64,000 nucleotides of DNA from Burkholderia ambifaria (GTDB taxonomy: Bacteria; Pseudomonadota; Gammaproteobacteria; Burkholderiales; Burkholderiaceae): the NCBI RefSeq assembly GCF_001443045.1, contig NZ_LKPJ01000003.1, forward strand, positions 82,810 through 146,809. The letters run 5' to 3'. The position numbers and the translations under genes are program-made. Shown here in pieces: positions 1 to 9,414 of this stretch. The notes under the pieces were generated by a model that searched no databases, had not been told where the DNA came from, and was given only the letters and a program-made list of their open reading frames with translations. The number at the start of each line of letters is the position of its first letter. Positions within the stretch are counted from its first letter, which is position 1.

Positions 1-573
1 GCTGCCGCCGCGCTCGCCGAGGAACTGCAGCGCGTGCGCGACGCCGCGCACGCCGAAGGCCATGCGGCCGGCCACGTCGAAGGTCAGGCGCTGGGTTACC
101 AGGCCGGTTTCGACCAGGGCCGCGCGCAAGGTTTCGAGGCCGGCCAGGCCGAAGCCCGCGAACAGGCCGCGCAGCTCGCGGCGCTCGCCGCATCGTTCCG
201 CGAAGCCGTGTCGAGCGTCGAGCACGATCTCGCGTCCGACCTTGCGCAGCTCGCGCTCGACATCGCGCAGCAGGTCGTGCGCCAACACGTGAAGCATGAC
301 CCGGCCGCGCTGGTTGCCGCCGTGCGCGACGTGCTCGCAGCCGAACCCGCGCTGTCCGGCGCGCCGCATCTCGCGGTGAATCCGGCCGACCTGCCCGTCG
401 TCGAAGCGTACCTGCAGGACGATCTCGATACGCTCGGCTGGAACGTGCGCACCGACGCGTCGATCGAGCGCGGCGGCTGCCGCGCGCACGCCGCGACAGG
501 CGAGGTCGACGCGACGCTGCCCACCCGCTGGCAGCGTGTCGCCGCCGCGATCGGCAAGGTGAGCGCATGGTGA
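1..573 (+). CDS. fliH: Flagellar assembly protein FliH (5' end outside window)
   Basis: FliH is the cytoplasmic regulator of the flagellar export ATPase FliI and links it to the export gate. The frame is open from base 1, so the N-terminus is missing; about 190 residues are visible. A glycine ladder ([19 protein letters not shown] and following) near the visible start is the GxxxG-type helix-packing repeat typical of FliH. An alanine-rich coiled coil and the conserved C-terminal domain follow ([13 protein letters not shown], then [16 protein letters not shown]). Its stop overlaps the fliI start by 7 bases (ATGGTGA), which suggests translational coupling. The operon order fliH-fliI-fliJ-fliK supports the call. 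Confidence 0.93.
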   Translation, partial: AAAALAEELQRVRDAAHAEGHAAGHVEGQALGYQAGFDQGRAQGFEAGQAEAREQAAQLAALAASFREAVSSVEHDLASDLAQLALDIAQQVVRQHVKHDPAALVAAVRDVLAAEPALSGAPHLAVNPADLPVVEAYLQDDLDTLGWNVRTDASIERGGCRAHAATGEVDATLPTRWQRVAAAIGKVSAW

Positions 574-2108
574 CGCCCACGCCCGAATCGATCCTGCACG
601 ACGGGATGACGCCGCTCGAGCGCGAACTCGCGCTCGCGTCGTTCGGCCCAGACAGCGCGCCTGACACCGCACACGGCGCCGATCCGCACGCGGCACCCGC
701 ATCGGACGATGCGCCGCGCGCACCGCACAATCCGCATCTCGCGCACTGGCGCACGCACCTGAACGGGCTCGCGACGCGCAGCCACCGCGCGCTGCCGCTG
801 CGCCCGAGCGGGCGCCTCACGCGTGCCGCGGGCCTCGTGCTCGAGGCGATCGGGCTGCGCCTGTCGGTCGGCGCCGAATGCATGATCGAACTGCCGCCCG
901 GCAGCACGCTGCCGCATGCGGAAGCGGAAGTCGTCGGCTTCTCCGGCGATCGCCTGTTCCTGATGCCGACCACCGACGTCGCCGGCGTCTTGCCCGGCGC
1001 CCGGGTATGGCCGCTCGAAAGCGCACCGGTCGCCGACCCGCTCGCGGGCGCGAAGCGGCTGCCGGTCGGCTGGGAAATGCTCGGACGCGTCGTCGACGCG
1101 TCGGGCCGCCCGCTCGACGGCCTGGGCCCGCTCGCGTCGAAGGTCGACGCGCCGCTGTCGGCCCCGTCGATCAACCCGCTCGATCGCGAGCCGATCCACC
1201 ACGTGCTCGACGTCGGCGTGCGCGCGATCAACGCGCTGCTCACCGTCGGCCGCGGGCAGCGCATGGGCCTCTTTGCCGGTTCCGGCGTCGGCAAGTCGGT
1301 GCTGCTCGGCACGATGGCGCGCTACACGAGTGCGGAAGTGATCGTGATCGGGCTGATCGGCGAACGCGGCCGCGAAGTGAAGGAATTCATCGAACAGATC
1401 CTCGGCAAGGACGGGCTCGCGCGCTCGGTCGTCGTCGCGGCGCCGGCGGACGTGTCGCCGCTGCTGCGAATGCAGGGCGCCGCCTACGCGACGTCGCTCG
1501 CCGAGTATTTCCGCGACCAGGGCAAGCACGTGCTGCTGCTGATGGATTCGCTGACGCGCTACGCGATGGCGCAGCGCGAGATCGCGCTCGCGATCGGCGA
1601 GCCGCCCGCGACCAAGGGCTATCCGCCGTCGGTGTTCGCGAAGCTGCCGGCGCTCGTCGAGCGCACCGGCAACGGGCCCGAAGGCGGCGGCTCGATCACC
1701 GCGTTCTACACGGTGCTGACCGAAGGCGACGACCAGCAGGACCCGATCGCCGATTCGGCGCGCGCGATCCTCGACGGCCACGTCGTGCTGTCGCGCGCGC
1801 TCGCCGAGGCCGGCCACTATCCGGCGATCGACATCGAGGCATCGATCAGCCGCGCGATGACCGCGCTGATCGATGAAACGCATCTCGACCGCGTGCGGCA
1901 GTTCAAGCAGATGCTGTCGCGCTACCAGCGCAACCGCGACCTGATCGCGGTCGGCGCGTATGCACCCGGCCGCGACGCGCAGCTCGACCGCGCGATCGCG
2001 CTCTATCCGCGCATCGAATCGTTCCTGCAGCAGGGCTTTCGCGAACGCGCGCCGTTCGCGTCGAGCCTCACCGCACTCGATGCGCTGTTCGACGTACACG
2101 GAGGCTGA
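567..2108 (+). CDS. fliI: Flagellum-specific ATPase FliI
   Basis: Cytoplasmic ATPase that energises export of flagellar substrates through the type III apparatus; related to the F1 beta subunit. 513 residues, slightly long because of a low-complexity Ala/His/Asp-rich stretch near residues 28-60. The Walker A motif AGSGVGKS is at residues 237-244, followed by the [14 protein letters not shown] segment, the Walker B region [16 protein letters not shown] near residue 325 and the GYPPSVF signature. The ATG is embedded in the end of fliH; the stop lies 5 bases before fliJ. Unlike type III secretion ATPases of virulence systems, the neighbours here are flagellar. Confidence 0.97.
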   Translation: MVTPTPESILHDGMTPLERELALASFGPDSAPDTAHGADPHAAPASDDAPRAPHNPHLAHWRTHLNGLATRSHRALPLRPSGRLTRAAGLVLEAIGLRLSVGAECMIELPPGSTLPHAEAEVVGFSGDRLFLMPTTDVAGVLPGARVWPLESAPVADPLAGAKRLPVGWEMLGRVVDASGRPLDGLGPLASKVDAPLSAPSINPLDREPIHHVLDVGVRAINALLTVGRGQRMGLFAGSGVGKSVLLGTMARYTSAEVIVIGLIGERGREVKEFIEQILGKDGLARSVVVAAPADVSPLLRMQGAAYATSLAEYFRDQGKHVLLLMDSLTRYAMAQREIALAIGEPPATKGYPPSVFAKLPALVERTGNGPEGGGSITAFYTVLTEGDDQQDPIADSARAILDGHVVLSRALAEAGHYPAIDIEASISRAMTALIDETHLDRVRQFKQMLSRYQRNRDLIAVGAYAPGRDAQLDRAIALYPRIESFLQQGFRERAPFASSLTALDALFDVHGG

Positions 2109-2113
2109 TCCCG

Positions 2114-2572
2114 ATGGCACACGGCTTTCCCCTTCAACTGCTGCTCGATCGCGCGCAGGAAGATCTCGACACCGCCGCGAAGCAGCTCGGCACCGCGCAG
2201 CGCGACCGCACCGCGGCCGCCGAACAGCTCGATGCGCTGCTGCGCTATCGCGACGAATACCACGCGCGCTTCGCGCAGTCCGCGCAGCACGGGATGCCCG
2301 CCGGCAACCTGCGCAATTTCCAGTCGTTCATCGACACGCTCGACGCGGCAATCGCGCAGCAGCGCAACGTGCTGGCCGCAGCGGAGCTCCGCATCGACGA
2401 AGCGCGCCCGAACTGGCAACAGAAGAAGCGCACCGTCGGCTCATACGAAACCCTGCAGGCGCGCGGCGTCGCGCAGGAAGCGCAGCGTGCCGCGAAGCGC
2501 GAACAGCGCGACGCCGACGAACACGCCGCCAAAATCCTGCGCATGCGGGCCGATGCGGCCCGCTCGGCGTAA
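2114..2572 (+). CDS. fliJ: Flagellar export chaperone FliJ
   Basis: FliJ is a small coiled-coil protein that binds FliI/FliH and the export gate and escorts late substrates. The 152-residue product is almost entirely charged, Gln/Ala-rich heptad sequence with no membrane segment, as expected. The opening MAHGFPLQLLLDRAQEDL resembles the family start, and a GAGG-type ribosome site lies just before the ATG. It sits 5 bases after fliI and 31 before fliK, so it is part of the same operon. Identity rests on length, coiled-coil composition and position; FliJ sequences diverge strongly. Confidence 0.9.
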   Translation: MAHGFPLQLLLDRAQEDLDTAAKQLGTAQRDRTAAAEQLDALLRYRDEYHARFAQSAQHGMPAGNLRNFQSFIDTLDAAIAQQRNVLAAAELRIDEARPNWQQKKRTVGSYETLQARGVAQEAQRAAKREQRDADEHAAKILRMRADAARSA

Positions 2573-2603
2573 CCGCTCACCGCTTTCGAACGAGAGAATC
2601 GCC

Positions 2604-3881
2604 ATGCCTCCCCTGCCCCTGCTCGGCGCGCTGCTCGACACCGCCGGCATCGCACTCAAGGCCGTCCGCGGCGCGGGTTCGTCCGCCGGCGACGATGCCG
2701 CAAACAGCCCGGCCGCCGTGCCGTTCGCGCAGACGCTGAAGCGAAGCGTCGTCACGCGGCACGACACGGCGAACGCCGGCAAGCCGGACGCCACGACGAA
2801 ACACGCGTCGTCGACGCCGGCCGCCGGCACGAAACCCGCCGACCGCGACGACGAGAAGTCGGCCGACGACGCGAACGCGACGTCCGGTCCCGACGCCGCC
2901 GCGCTCGCCGCGGCGGCGGCCGTGCAGGCACAGCTGCAGGCGCGCGAGAACGGCGCGGCGCCGGCCGATGCCACCGCCGCGCAAACGACCGCCGTGTCCG
3001 GCCAGCCTGACGCCACGGCGGCGCTGGCGAATCATGCAGGCAAGGATGCGGCCGCCGTGCCGGCATCGGGCCGCGACGCACTGCAGGGCGCGCTGGCGAG
3101 ACTGACCGGCGGTGCGGGGGCGATCGCGATGCCCGGGACGGGCACGGCAGCGGCCGATGCACCGCTGACGCCGAAAGTCCCGACCTTCGACCACACGCTC
3201 GCCGACGCGAAAGGCACGCTCGCGACGCAGCAGACGCCCACGCAAGCCACCGCCCTGGCGCTGCAGGCCGGCGCGACCGGCCAGTCCGCGGCACACGCAC
3301 TCGCGGCCGCCGGGGAAACCGCCAGCCCGGCCGCCGACGCATCGGTCGCGGCAGCCACAGCGGCGGCGGCGGCCGCCCAGGCGAACGTCGCGACGGCGCC
3401 CGCCGCAAGCTCGATCGCCGCGGCCAACGCGCACGTGCTGGCCCCGCATGTCGGCACGGCCGACTGGACCGATGCGCTGAGCCAGAAGGTCGTGTTCCTG
3501 TCCAATGCGCACCAGCAGAGCGCCGAGCTGACGCTGAACCCGCCGGACCTCGGCCCGCTGCAGGTCGTGCTGCGCGTGGCGGACAACCACGCGCATGCGC
3601 TGTTCGTGTCGCAGCACGCACAAGTGCGCGACGCGGTGGAAGCCGCGCTGCCGAAGCTGCGCGAAGCGATGGAGGCGGGTGGGCTCGGCCTGGGCAGCGC
3701 GACCGTCAGCGACGGCGGCTTCGCGTCGCAACAGAACCCGCAACAGAACTTCGCCGGCGGCCGGTCGTCGCCGCGCGCACGCGCCGGAACGTCAGCCGTC
3801 GACGCACCGCTCGACGCTGCGCAATCCGCAGCGGCCGGCGCGACCGTGAGCCGCGCGGGCCTCGTCGATACGTTCGCCTGA
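2604..3881 (+). CDS. fliK: Flagellar hook-length control protein FliK
   Basis: FliK is a secreted molecular ruler that sets hook length and switches export specificity through its C-terminal domain. The ATG at 2604 (MPPLPLLGALLDTAG) was chosen over upstream in-frame codons because a GAGAGA site precedes it and the upstream part overlaps fliJ. The product has 425 residues: an Ala/Thr/Asp-rich, low-complexity ruler segment to about residue 285, then the conserved Flg_hook domain (ELTLNPPDLGPLQVVLR, with HALFVSQHAQVRDAVE after it), and a Gln/Asn-rich tail. It is the last gene of the visible operon; the next gene is on the other strand. Confidence 0.9.
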   Translation: MPPLPLLGALLDTAGIALKAVRGAGSSAGDDAANSPAAVPFAQTLKRSVVTRHDTANAGKPDATTKHASSTPAAGTKPADRDDEKSADDANATSGPDAAALAAAAAVQAQLQARENGAAPADATAAQTTAVSGQPDATAALANHAGKDAAAVPASGRDALQGALARLTGGAGAIAMPGTGTAAADAPLTPKVPTFDHTLADAKGTLATQQTPTQATALALQAGATGQSAAHALAAAGETASPAADASVAAATAAAAAAQANVATAPAASSIAAANAHVLAPHVGTADWTDALSQKVVFLSNAHQQSAELTLNPPDLGPLQVVLRVADNHAHALFVSQHAQVRDAVEAALPKLREAMEAGGLGLGSATVSDGGFASQQNPQQNFAGGRSSPRARAGTSAVDAPLDAAQSAAAGATVSRAGLVDTFA

Positions 3882-3914
3882 GCATCGCGTCGGCCGCGAG
3901 CCGGTGCACGCCGC

Positions 3915-5555
3915 TCAGCGGCCGTGCGCCGCCGCGGCCGCCTCGCCGCGCGGCACGCCGCCCCGACGCGCCGAGACGATGAAGTCCGCCGCGCGTTCGC
4001 CGATCATCACGGACGGCGCATTCGTGTTGCCGCCGATCAGCGTCGGCATCACCGACGCATCCACCACCCGCAGCCCCTCGACGCCACGCACGCGCAGTTG
4101 CGGATCCACGACCGCCCGCGCATCCGAACCCATCCGGCAGGTGCCGACCGGGTGATAGATCGTGTCGGCATGCGCGACGATCGTCGCGCGCAGTTCCGCT
4201 TCGCTCTGGTCCGCGCGCGTGTACAACTCGCGCCCGCCCTGCGACGCGAGCGGCGCCTGCGACAGGATGCGGCGCATCGCCTGCGCGCCGCGCACGAGCA
4301 GATCGAGATCGCGCGTATCACTGAAGAAGCGGGGATCGATCAGCGGCGCGTCGCGCGCATCGCCACTCGCAAGCGCGACCGTGCCGCGGCTGAACGGCCG
4401 TAGCGCACATACGTGCAGCGAATACCCGAAGCCCCAGTGCATCTTGCGGTTGTGATCGTCGACGAGCGCCGTGCAGAAATGCAGCTGCAGGTCCGGACGA
4501 TCGAGCGACGGATCGCTCTTGATGAAGCCGCCCGCCTCCGCGACGTTGCTCGTCATCATCCCGGTGCGGCTCGAGAAATAGCGCGCGAGCGCCGGCGTCA
4601 TCTTCGCGATCCCGCGCAGGCAGACGCCGACCAGCTCCGACGAATTCACGCGCGTGTTGATGATGAAGTCGATATGGTCGATCAGGTTGGTGCCGACGTC
4701 CGGCGCGTCCTGCACGACCGCGATCCCGTGCCGACGCAGCTGTTCCGCCGGACCGATCCCCGAGCACATCAGCAGTTGCGGCGAATTGAACGCGCCGGCC
4801 GACAGGATCACCTCCGCGCGCGCGCCGAGCGTCTCGATGCGTCCGTCGCGCGACACCACGACGCCGACCGCGCGCTTGCCGTCGAAGCCCACGCGCAGCA
4901 CCGTCGCGTCGGTGATCACGTGCAGGTTCGGCCGGTTGCGGCCGTAGATGTACGCACGCGCGACGCTGCAGCGCGAGCCGTCGCGATGCGTGACCTGATA
5001 GAAGCCGACGCCTTCCTGTGTCGCGCCGTTGAAATCGTCGTTGAGCGGATAGCCGGCCGCGTGCGCGGCCTGGATGAATCGTTCGGAGAACGGATTACGA
5101 AAGCGCAGATCGGAAACCGTCAACGGGCCGTCCGCGCCATGCCACATATCGGCGCCGCGCGCGTTGCCTTCCGCACGGCGGAAATACGGCAGCACGTCCT
5201 GCCAGCCCCAGCCCGTGGCGCCGAGTTGTGCCCACTCGTCGTAGTCGCCCGGGTGGCCGCGCGTGTAGATCATCGCGTTGATCGCGCTCGAGCCGCCCAT
5301 CCCGCGCCCGCGCGGCTGGTAGCCGCGGCGGCCGCCGAGGCCCGGCTGCGGCACTGTCTCGTAACCGTAGTTCGTGCCCAGCTTGAACGGCACGAGCGCC
5401 GCGATCCCCACCGGCATGTTGACGAGCAGGTTGCGCTCCGTATGCGAACCGGCCTCGATCAGCGCGATCGTCGCGTCGGGGCATGCATCGGCGAGGCGGC
5501 TGGCAAGGCTCGACCCGCCCGACCCTCCGCCGACGATGATGTAGTCGTATTGCAT
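3915..5555 (-). CDS. GMC-family FAD-dependent alcohol/choline dehydrogenase
   Basis: GMC oxidoreductases oxidise alcohols such as choline or aliphatic alcohols using FAD. 546 residues. The N-terminus holds the dinucleotide-binding motif VGGGSGGSS (residues 8-16); GMC signature 1 (GRGMGGSSAINAM) is at 83-95 and IYHPVGTCRMG is near the C-terminus with the conserved active-site His. GGNTNAPSVMIGERAAD closes the protein. Residue 8 of the longest frame (ATG at 5555) was taken as the start because AAGGAGA lies just ahead of it. It is divergent from an aldehyde dehydrogenase, suggesting a two-step alcohol-to-acid oxidation. Not in a betB/betI context, so a choline substrate is not assumed; AlkJ-like alcohol oxidation is equally possible. 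Confidence 0.88.
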   Translation of the reverse strand: MQYDYIIVGGGSGGSSLASRLADACPDATIALIEAGSHTERNLLVNMPVGIAALVPFKLGTNYGYETVPQPGLGGRRGYQPRGRGMGGSSAINAMIYTRGHPGDYDEWAQLGATGWGWQDVLPYFRRAEGNARGADMWHGADGPLTVSDLRFRNPFSERFIQAAHAAGYPLNDDFNGATQEGVGFYQVTHRDGSRCSVARAYIYGRNRPNLHVITDATVLRVGFDGKRAVGVVVSRDGRIETLGARAEVILSAGAFNSPQLLMCSGIGPAEQLRRHGIAVVQDAPDVGTNLIDHIDFIINTRVNSSELVGVCLRGIAKMTPALARYFSSRTGMMTSNVAEAGGFIKSDPSLDRPDLQLHFCTALVDDHNRKMHWGFGYSLHVCALRPFSRGTVALASGDARDAPLIDPRFFSDTRDLDLLVRGAQAMRRILSQAPLASQGGRELYTRADQSEAELRATIVAHADTIYHPVGTCRMGSDARAVVDPQLRVRGVEGLRVVDASVMPTLIGGNTNAPSVMIGERAADFIVSARRGGVPRGEAAAAAHGR

Positions 5556-6272
5556 GTCACGTCTCCTTCGTGTCATGAACGGCGCCCGGCGCGGACCGGC
5601 TCCCGCTTGTAATGTTCGGGCATTGTAGGAATGGCCGTCGCGCGCGCGGCGCGCCGATTCAAGAGCGATTCCTCTAAACGCCCGCGTGAACTAAATTTAA
5701 GATGTATCGATCGATGCGACGCGCTGCACCGGCCGCCAGAAGCCGCGCCGTCGCGAAACTGGGGAGACGACGATGCAGCGCGACGTTCTGCAGGCCGCGT
5801 GCCGACCGGGTGATCCGGACGCACCGCGCGCGGCCCGCATTTCATTTCAAACGGATGCCCGGTCGGTGACGTGCGACACCGTGCGCGTGCCCGGTCGAAA
5901 TCGAACGACGCCACGTGTCGCCGACCGTTTGGATGGCGCGTCGCACGAGCGGCACGACGAGCCAGTGCGTATGTCGCCGCGCGCCGCGTGCCGCCCCGCT
6001 TCGGTGCGCGGGCAAGCGCTCTCAGCGCGCGATCGTGCCCCCATCGGAAATCGCATCGGGCCGTCCACGCGAGCCGTGCAATCCCGTTTTCGGACGCGAA
6101 CACCGTCGCGCGGATGCGACGGTTGCCGCACGCTGCACCCTGTATTCGCCCGTGCGTCGCATCCGGCCCCGCGCCGCGCGACGCACGCCAATCCCGCCCC
6201 GCCACGCTCGCCGAGCGGGTACGTGCGACCTGACTGCTGGCCGACGTGCCACGCTCAACTGGAGGAGACGAC
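5556..6272. other. Divergent intergenic region without a recognised gene
   Basis: 717 bases between the divergent GMC dehydrogenase and aldehyde dehydrogenase genes. Frames open here read as Arg/Ala/Pro-rich noise and were not accepted. Bases 5690-5715 are the only AT-richer patch (around ctaaatttaagatgtatcg) and hold an imperfect palindrome, tgtatcgatcgatgcg, at about 5701-5718. Promoters and operators for both genes probably lie here. No regulator gene is visible. Confidence 0.5.
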
Positions 6273-7715
6273 ATGAAGAACGATCTGCCCGAACTGGCCC
6301 CGCAAGCGCTGCCGTCGGTCGATGCGCTGACGACGCTGCTGCACGACCAGCGCGCGGCCTACCTGCGCACGCCGTATCCGGAGTGGGACACCCGCGCGCA
6401 GCACCTGCGCGCGCTGCGCACGATGCTGATCGATCACGCGGATGCGCTTGCCGATGCGATCAGCGCCGACTTCGGGCATCGCGCGAAGCAGGAAGTGCTG
6501 CTGTCGGAAATCTGGATGGCGAAGGAAGAGATCGACGACGCGCTCAAGCACGGCAAGCGCTGGATGAAGCCGATCCGCAAGCCGATGAACAAGTGGCTGC
6601 GGCCGGCGCGCGCGAAGGTGCTGCCGCAACCGCTCGGCGTGATCGGCATCGTCGTGCCGTGGAACTATCCGATCCTGCTCGCGGCCGGGCCGCTGATTTG
6701 CGCGCTCGCGGCCGGCAACCGCGCGATCATCAAGATGTCCGAACTGACGCCGCGCACGTCGGCGCTGTTCGAGCAACTGATCGCGAAGACCTTCTCGCGC
6801 GATCACGTCGCGGTCGTGAACGGCGATGCCGAGATCGGCGCCGCATTCAGCGCGCTGCCGTTCGATCACCTGCTGTTCACCGGCTCGACACATGTCGGCC
6901 GCCACGTGATGCGCGCGGCCGCCGACAACCTCACGCCCGTCACGCTCGAGCTCGGCGGCAAGTCGCCGGCGATCGTCGGCCCGAATGCGCGCTTCGATGC
7001 GGCCGTCGACGCGATCATCGGCGGCAAGACGCTGAACGCGGGCCAGACCTGCATCGCGCCCGACTACGTGCTGCTGCCGCGCGGGATGGAAGGCGCGTTC
7101 ATCGAGCGCGCGCGCGCACGCTTCGCGAAGCTGTATCCGGACCTGTCGACCAACGGCGACTACACGACGATCGTATCGCCGCGTCATTACGCGCGGCTGC
7201 AACAGCTTGCGACCGACGCGCAGGCGGCCGGCGCGCAACTGCATCCGCTGTCGGACGCGCAGTCCGATCCCGCGTCGCGCCGCTTCGTGCCGTGCGCGGT
7301 CACGCACGCGCCAGCCGCGTCACAGCTGATGCAGGAGGAAATCTTCGGGCCGCTGCTGCCGCTCGTGCCGTACGAGCGGCTCGACGAAGCAATCGCCTAT
7401 GTGAACGCGCGTCCGCGGCCGCTCGCGCTATACCTGTTCGACGAGGATGGCGGCACGATCGACCGCGTGATGCGCGAAACGATCTCGGGCGGCGTGACGG
7501 TCAACGACGCGCTGATGCACATCGCGTGCGGCAGCTTGCCGTTCGGCGGTGTCGGCGCGAGCGGAATGGGTGCGTATCACGGCTACGACGGCTTCGTGAC
7601 GTTCTCGAAGATGAAGCCCGTGCTCACGCAGGCGCGCCTGAACACCCGCGGGCTGATCGCGCCGCCTTACGGCAAGCGCTTCGCCGCGGTGATCAGGATG
7701 ATGCTGAAGTTCTGA
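6273..7715 (+). CDS. Aldehyde dehydrogenase, coniferyl-aldehyde-dehydrogenase type
   Basis: NAD(P)-dependent oxidation of an aldehyde to its acid; this short (480-residue) class includes CalB-type coniferyl aldehyde dehydrogenases and membrane-associated fatty aldehyde dehydrogenases. The ATG at 6273 follows a perfect GGAGGAG site at 6261. Visible motifs: VVPWNYPILLAAGP, FTGSTHVGRHVM, the general base in LELGGKSP (Glu226), and the nucleophile in NAGQTCIAPDY (Cys260). The C-terminal portion contains PFGGVGASGMGAYHG and ends with a hydrophobic/basic tail (FAAVIRMMLKF), common in this class. Paired divergently with a GMC alcohol dehydrogenase. Substrate not determinable from sequence. Confidence 0.9.
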   Translation: MKNDLPELAPQALPSVDALTTLLHDQRAAYLRTPYPEWDTRAQHLRALRTMLIDHADALADAISADFGHRAKQEVLLSEIWMAKEEIDDALKHGKRWMKPIRKPMNKWLRPARAKVLPQPLGVIGIVVPWNYPILLAAGPLICALAAGNRAIIKMSELTPRTSALFEQLIAKTFSRDHVAVVNGDAEIGAAFSALPFDHLLFTGSTHVGRHVMRAAADNLTPVTLELGGKSPAIVGPNARFDAAVDAIIGGKTLNAGQTCIAPDYVLLPRGMEGAFIERARARFAKLYPDLSTNGDYTTIVSPRHYARLQQLATDAQAAGAQLHPLSDAQSDPASRRFVPCAVTHAPAASQLMQEEIFGPLLPLVPYERLDEAIAYVNARPRPLALYLFDEDGGTIDRVMRETISGGVTVNDALMHIACGSLPFGGVGASGMGAYHGYDGFVTFSKMKPVLTQARLNTRGLIAPPYGKRFAAVIRMMLKF

Positions 7716-7723
7716 GCGATGCG

Positions 7724-7744
7724 GGCCGCGCACAACGCGCGGCC
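7724..7744. terminator. Hairpin between convergent genes
   Basis: Eight-base-pair GC stem (ggccgcgc / gcgcggcc) with a 5-base loop, directly after the aldehyde dehydrogenase stop and ahead of the convergent srkA stop. There is no U-tract, so intrinsic termination is only suggested. Confidence 0.35.
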
Positions 7745-7788
7745 GCCCACTTCGCAAATGCCGCGCGGCGACGCTGCCGCGCGCGCCG

Positions 7789-8820
7789 TCACACGTGCCA
7801 GAGCGGCCCTTCCTGCATCGCGCCGATCTGCTCGCGCAGCTCGAGTACGCGTGCTTCCCAGTAGCGGTGCGTGTTGAACCACGGGAACGCGGCCGGAAAC
7901 GCCGGATCGTCCCAGCGGCGGGCAAGCCAGGCCGCGTAATGAATCAACCGCAGCGTGCGCAGTGCCTCGACCAGATGCAGCTCGCGCGGCTCGAATTCGC
8001 AGAAGTCCTCATAACCGGCGAGCAGGTCCGCGAGCGCGCGCGACGCGCCTTCACGATCGCCCGGCAGCAGCAGCCACAGGTCCTGCACCGCGGGCGCCAT
8101 CCGGCTGTCGTCGAAGTCAACGAAATGCGGGCCCGCGTCGGTCCACAGCACGTTGCTCGGATGGCAGTCGCCGTGCGTGCGCAGCAGGCGGATGTCGCCT
8201 GCGCGCTCGAACGCAGCCTCGACGCCTTCCAGCGCGAGCGCGACCGCCGTCTCGTAGGCGGGCCGAACATCGTCGGGAAGAAAGTCGTGCGCGAGCAGGT
8301 AATCGCGCGGCTCGTAGCCGAAGGTGCCGATGTCGAGCACCGGACGCGCGACGTACGGCTGCGTCGCGCCGACCGCGTGGATTCGACCGATGAAACGGCC
8401 GAGCCATTCGAGCGTGTCGCTGCGGTCGAGATCGGGCGCGCGGCCGCCGCGCCGCTCGAAGATCGAGAAGCGGAAGCCGTCGAACGCGTGGAGCGTGCGG
8501 CCGTCGAACACGCGCGCGGGCACCGCCGGAATCTCGCGCGCGGCGAGTTCGGCGACGAACGCGTGTTCTTCCAGGATCGCGTCGTCCGTCCAGCGCGCGG
8601 GCCGGTAGAACTTCGCGACGACGGGCGGGCCGTCTTCGATGCCGACCTGGTAGACGCGGTTTTCGTAGCTGTTCAGGGCGAGCAGGCGCCCGTCGGTGCG
8701 TAACCCGGCCGGCATCAGCACGCTGTCGAGCGCGTCGAGCACGCACTCGGGCGTGAGGCCGGCGAACGGCGGGCCGGCGGGAGCAGCAGGGGCGGAAGTG
8801 ACGTCTTTCATGCCCCGCAT
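7789..8820 (-). CDS. srkA: Stress response kinase SrkA (YihE/RdoA family)
   Basis: Ser/Thr protein kinase of the aminoglycoside-phosphotransferase fold; in E. coli it counters toxin-mediated death under stress. The 343-residue length fits. Signature segments: LLALNSYENRVYQV (residues 47-59), VVAKFYRPARWT with the ATP-binding Lys70, the catalytic loop THGDCHPSN (Asp218) and the metal-binding VDFDDSRMAP (Asp235). Two starts are possible: 8820 (MRGMKDV) and 8811 (MKDV), the latter preceded closely by GGGG. It is a single gene, convergent with the aldehyde dehydrogenase. Confidence 0.92.
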   Translation of the reverse strand: MRGMKDVTSAPAAPAGPPFAGLTPECVLDALDSVLMPAGLRTDGRLLALNSYENRVYQVGIEDGPPVVAKFYRPARWTDDAILEEHAFVAELAAREIPAVPARVFDGRTLHAFDGFRFSIFERRGGRAPDLDRSDTLEWLGRFIGRIHAVGATQPYVARPVLDIGTFGYEPRDYLLAHDFLPDDVRPAYETAVALALEGVEAAFERAGDIRLLRTHGDCHPSNVLWTDAGPHFVDFDDSRMAPAVQDLWLLLPGDREGASRALADLLAGYEDFCEFEPRELHLVEALRTLRLIHYAAWLARRWDDPAFPAAFPWFNTHRYWEARVLELREQIGAMQEGPLWHV

Positions 8821-8869
8821 TGTGCCGTCAGCCGCGCCGAAACACGAGCGTCCGGTGCGGCACGCATGC

Positions 8870-9082
8870 TCAGTGGAGCGCGGCGCCGGCCGGCAGCACG
8901 GATTCGCCGGTGTCGATCAGGTCCTCGAGAAAGAACGGCTCGGTGTTGAGTTCCTTCGACTCGCCCGGCACGCCCGCGTACCAGGTCACCATGGCCATGT
9001 CGCCCAGAACGCGCTGGACGATGCCGCGCGCGCCCTTCGGCACCGCGATATGGGTAGTACAGACAATCGACCCGACATGCAT
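8870..9082 (-). CDS. Conserved small hypothetical protein
   Basis: 70 residues, starting MHVGSIVCTTHIAVPKGARG. The start at 9082 is set by GTGGGGA located 7 bases upstream; the longer frame upstream is compositionally random. The protein is mixed alpha/beta in appearance, with no signal peptide or membrane segment: a basic GARGIVQRVLGDMAMV stretch, then an acidic C-terminal half (ELNTEPFFLEDLID). Its beta-strand spacing is reminiscent of a small SH3/KOW-like fold, but this is only an impression. It is 49 bases upstream of srkA on the same strand and may be co-transcribed. I do not recognise a function. Confidence 0.6.
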   Translation of the reverse strand: MHVGSIVCTTHIAVPKGARGIVQRVLGDMAMVTWYAGVPGESKELNTEPFFLEDLIDTGESVLPAGAALH

Positions 9083-9414
9083 GATGGTTCCCCACTCTTG
9101 AAACTTTGAAACCCGGCCCGCTGGCGAGCCGGCAAATGCACGATCCGCGCCGCCCTCGCCGGGGTGTTGCGCGTGATCCCATTGTTCACGGTTTATCGAA
9201 GCGCGAAAAGAAGAAGAAGCGGGTGAAGTGCCGCGAATTCGTCGAATGTCTCCAATCAACCACTGCGTCGCGCGTGCGCTTGCACGGGCGGACACCCCCA
9301 TCATACCCTGTCGAATGTGACTGTCTCCCGAATCCGGCCGGCCATGCGATGCGCACGCGAATTGCGCATTGCGCGAATCGTCTGGCCTTTGCCCCGGCCG
9401 TCAGGAGATCTCGC
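9083..9414. other. Divergent intergenic region
   Basis: 332 bases between the small hypothetical gene (minus) and the MFS gene (plus). A purine-rich, lower-GC patch (cgcgaaaagaagaagaag, about 9199-9216) is the only notable composition. Promoters for both genes are expected here; no clear hexamers or operator repeats were found. Confidence 0.4.

Noticed and set aside
96-2120. 674-residue open frame on the minus strand opposite fliHIJ
   Set aside because: Arg/His/Asp-rich reading of the antisense strand of well-supported flagellar genes; a typical by-product of high GC.
5773-6276. Possible 167-residue gene between the divergent dehydrogenases
   Set aside because: Arg/Pro/Ala-rich with no ribosome site, and it overlaps the aldehyde dehydrogenase start.
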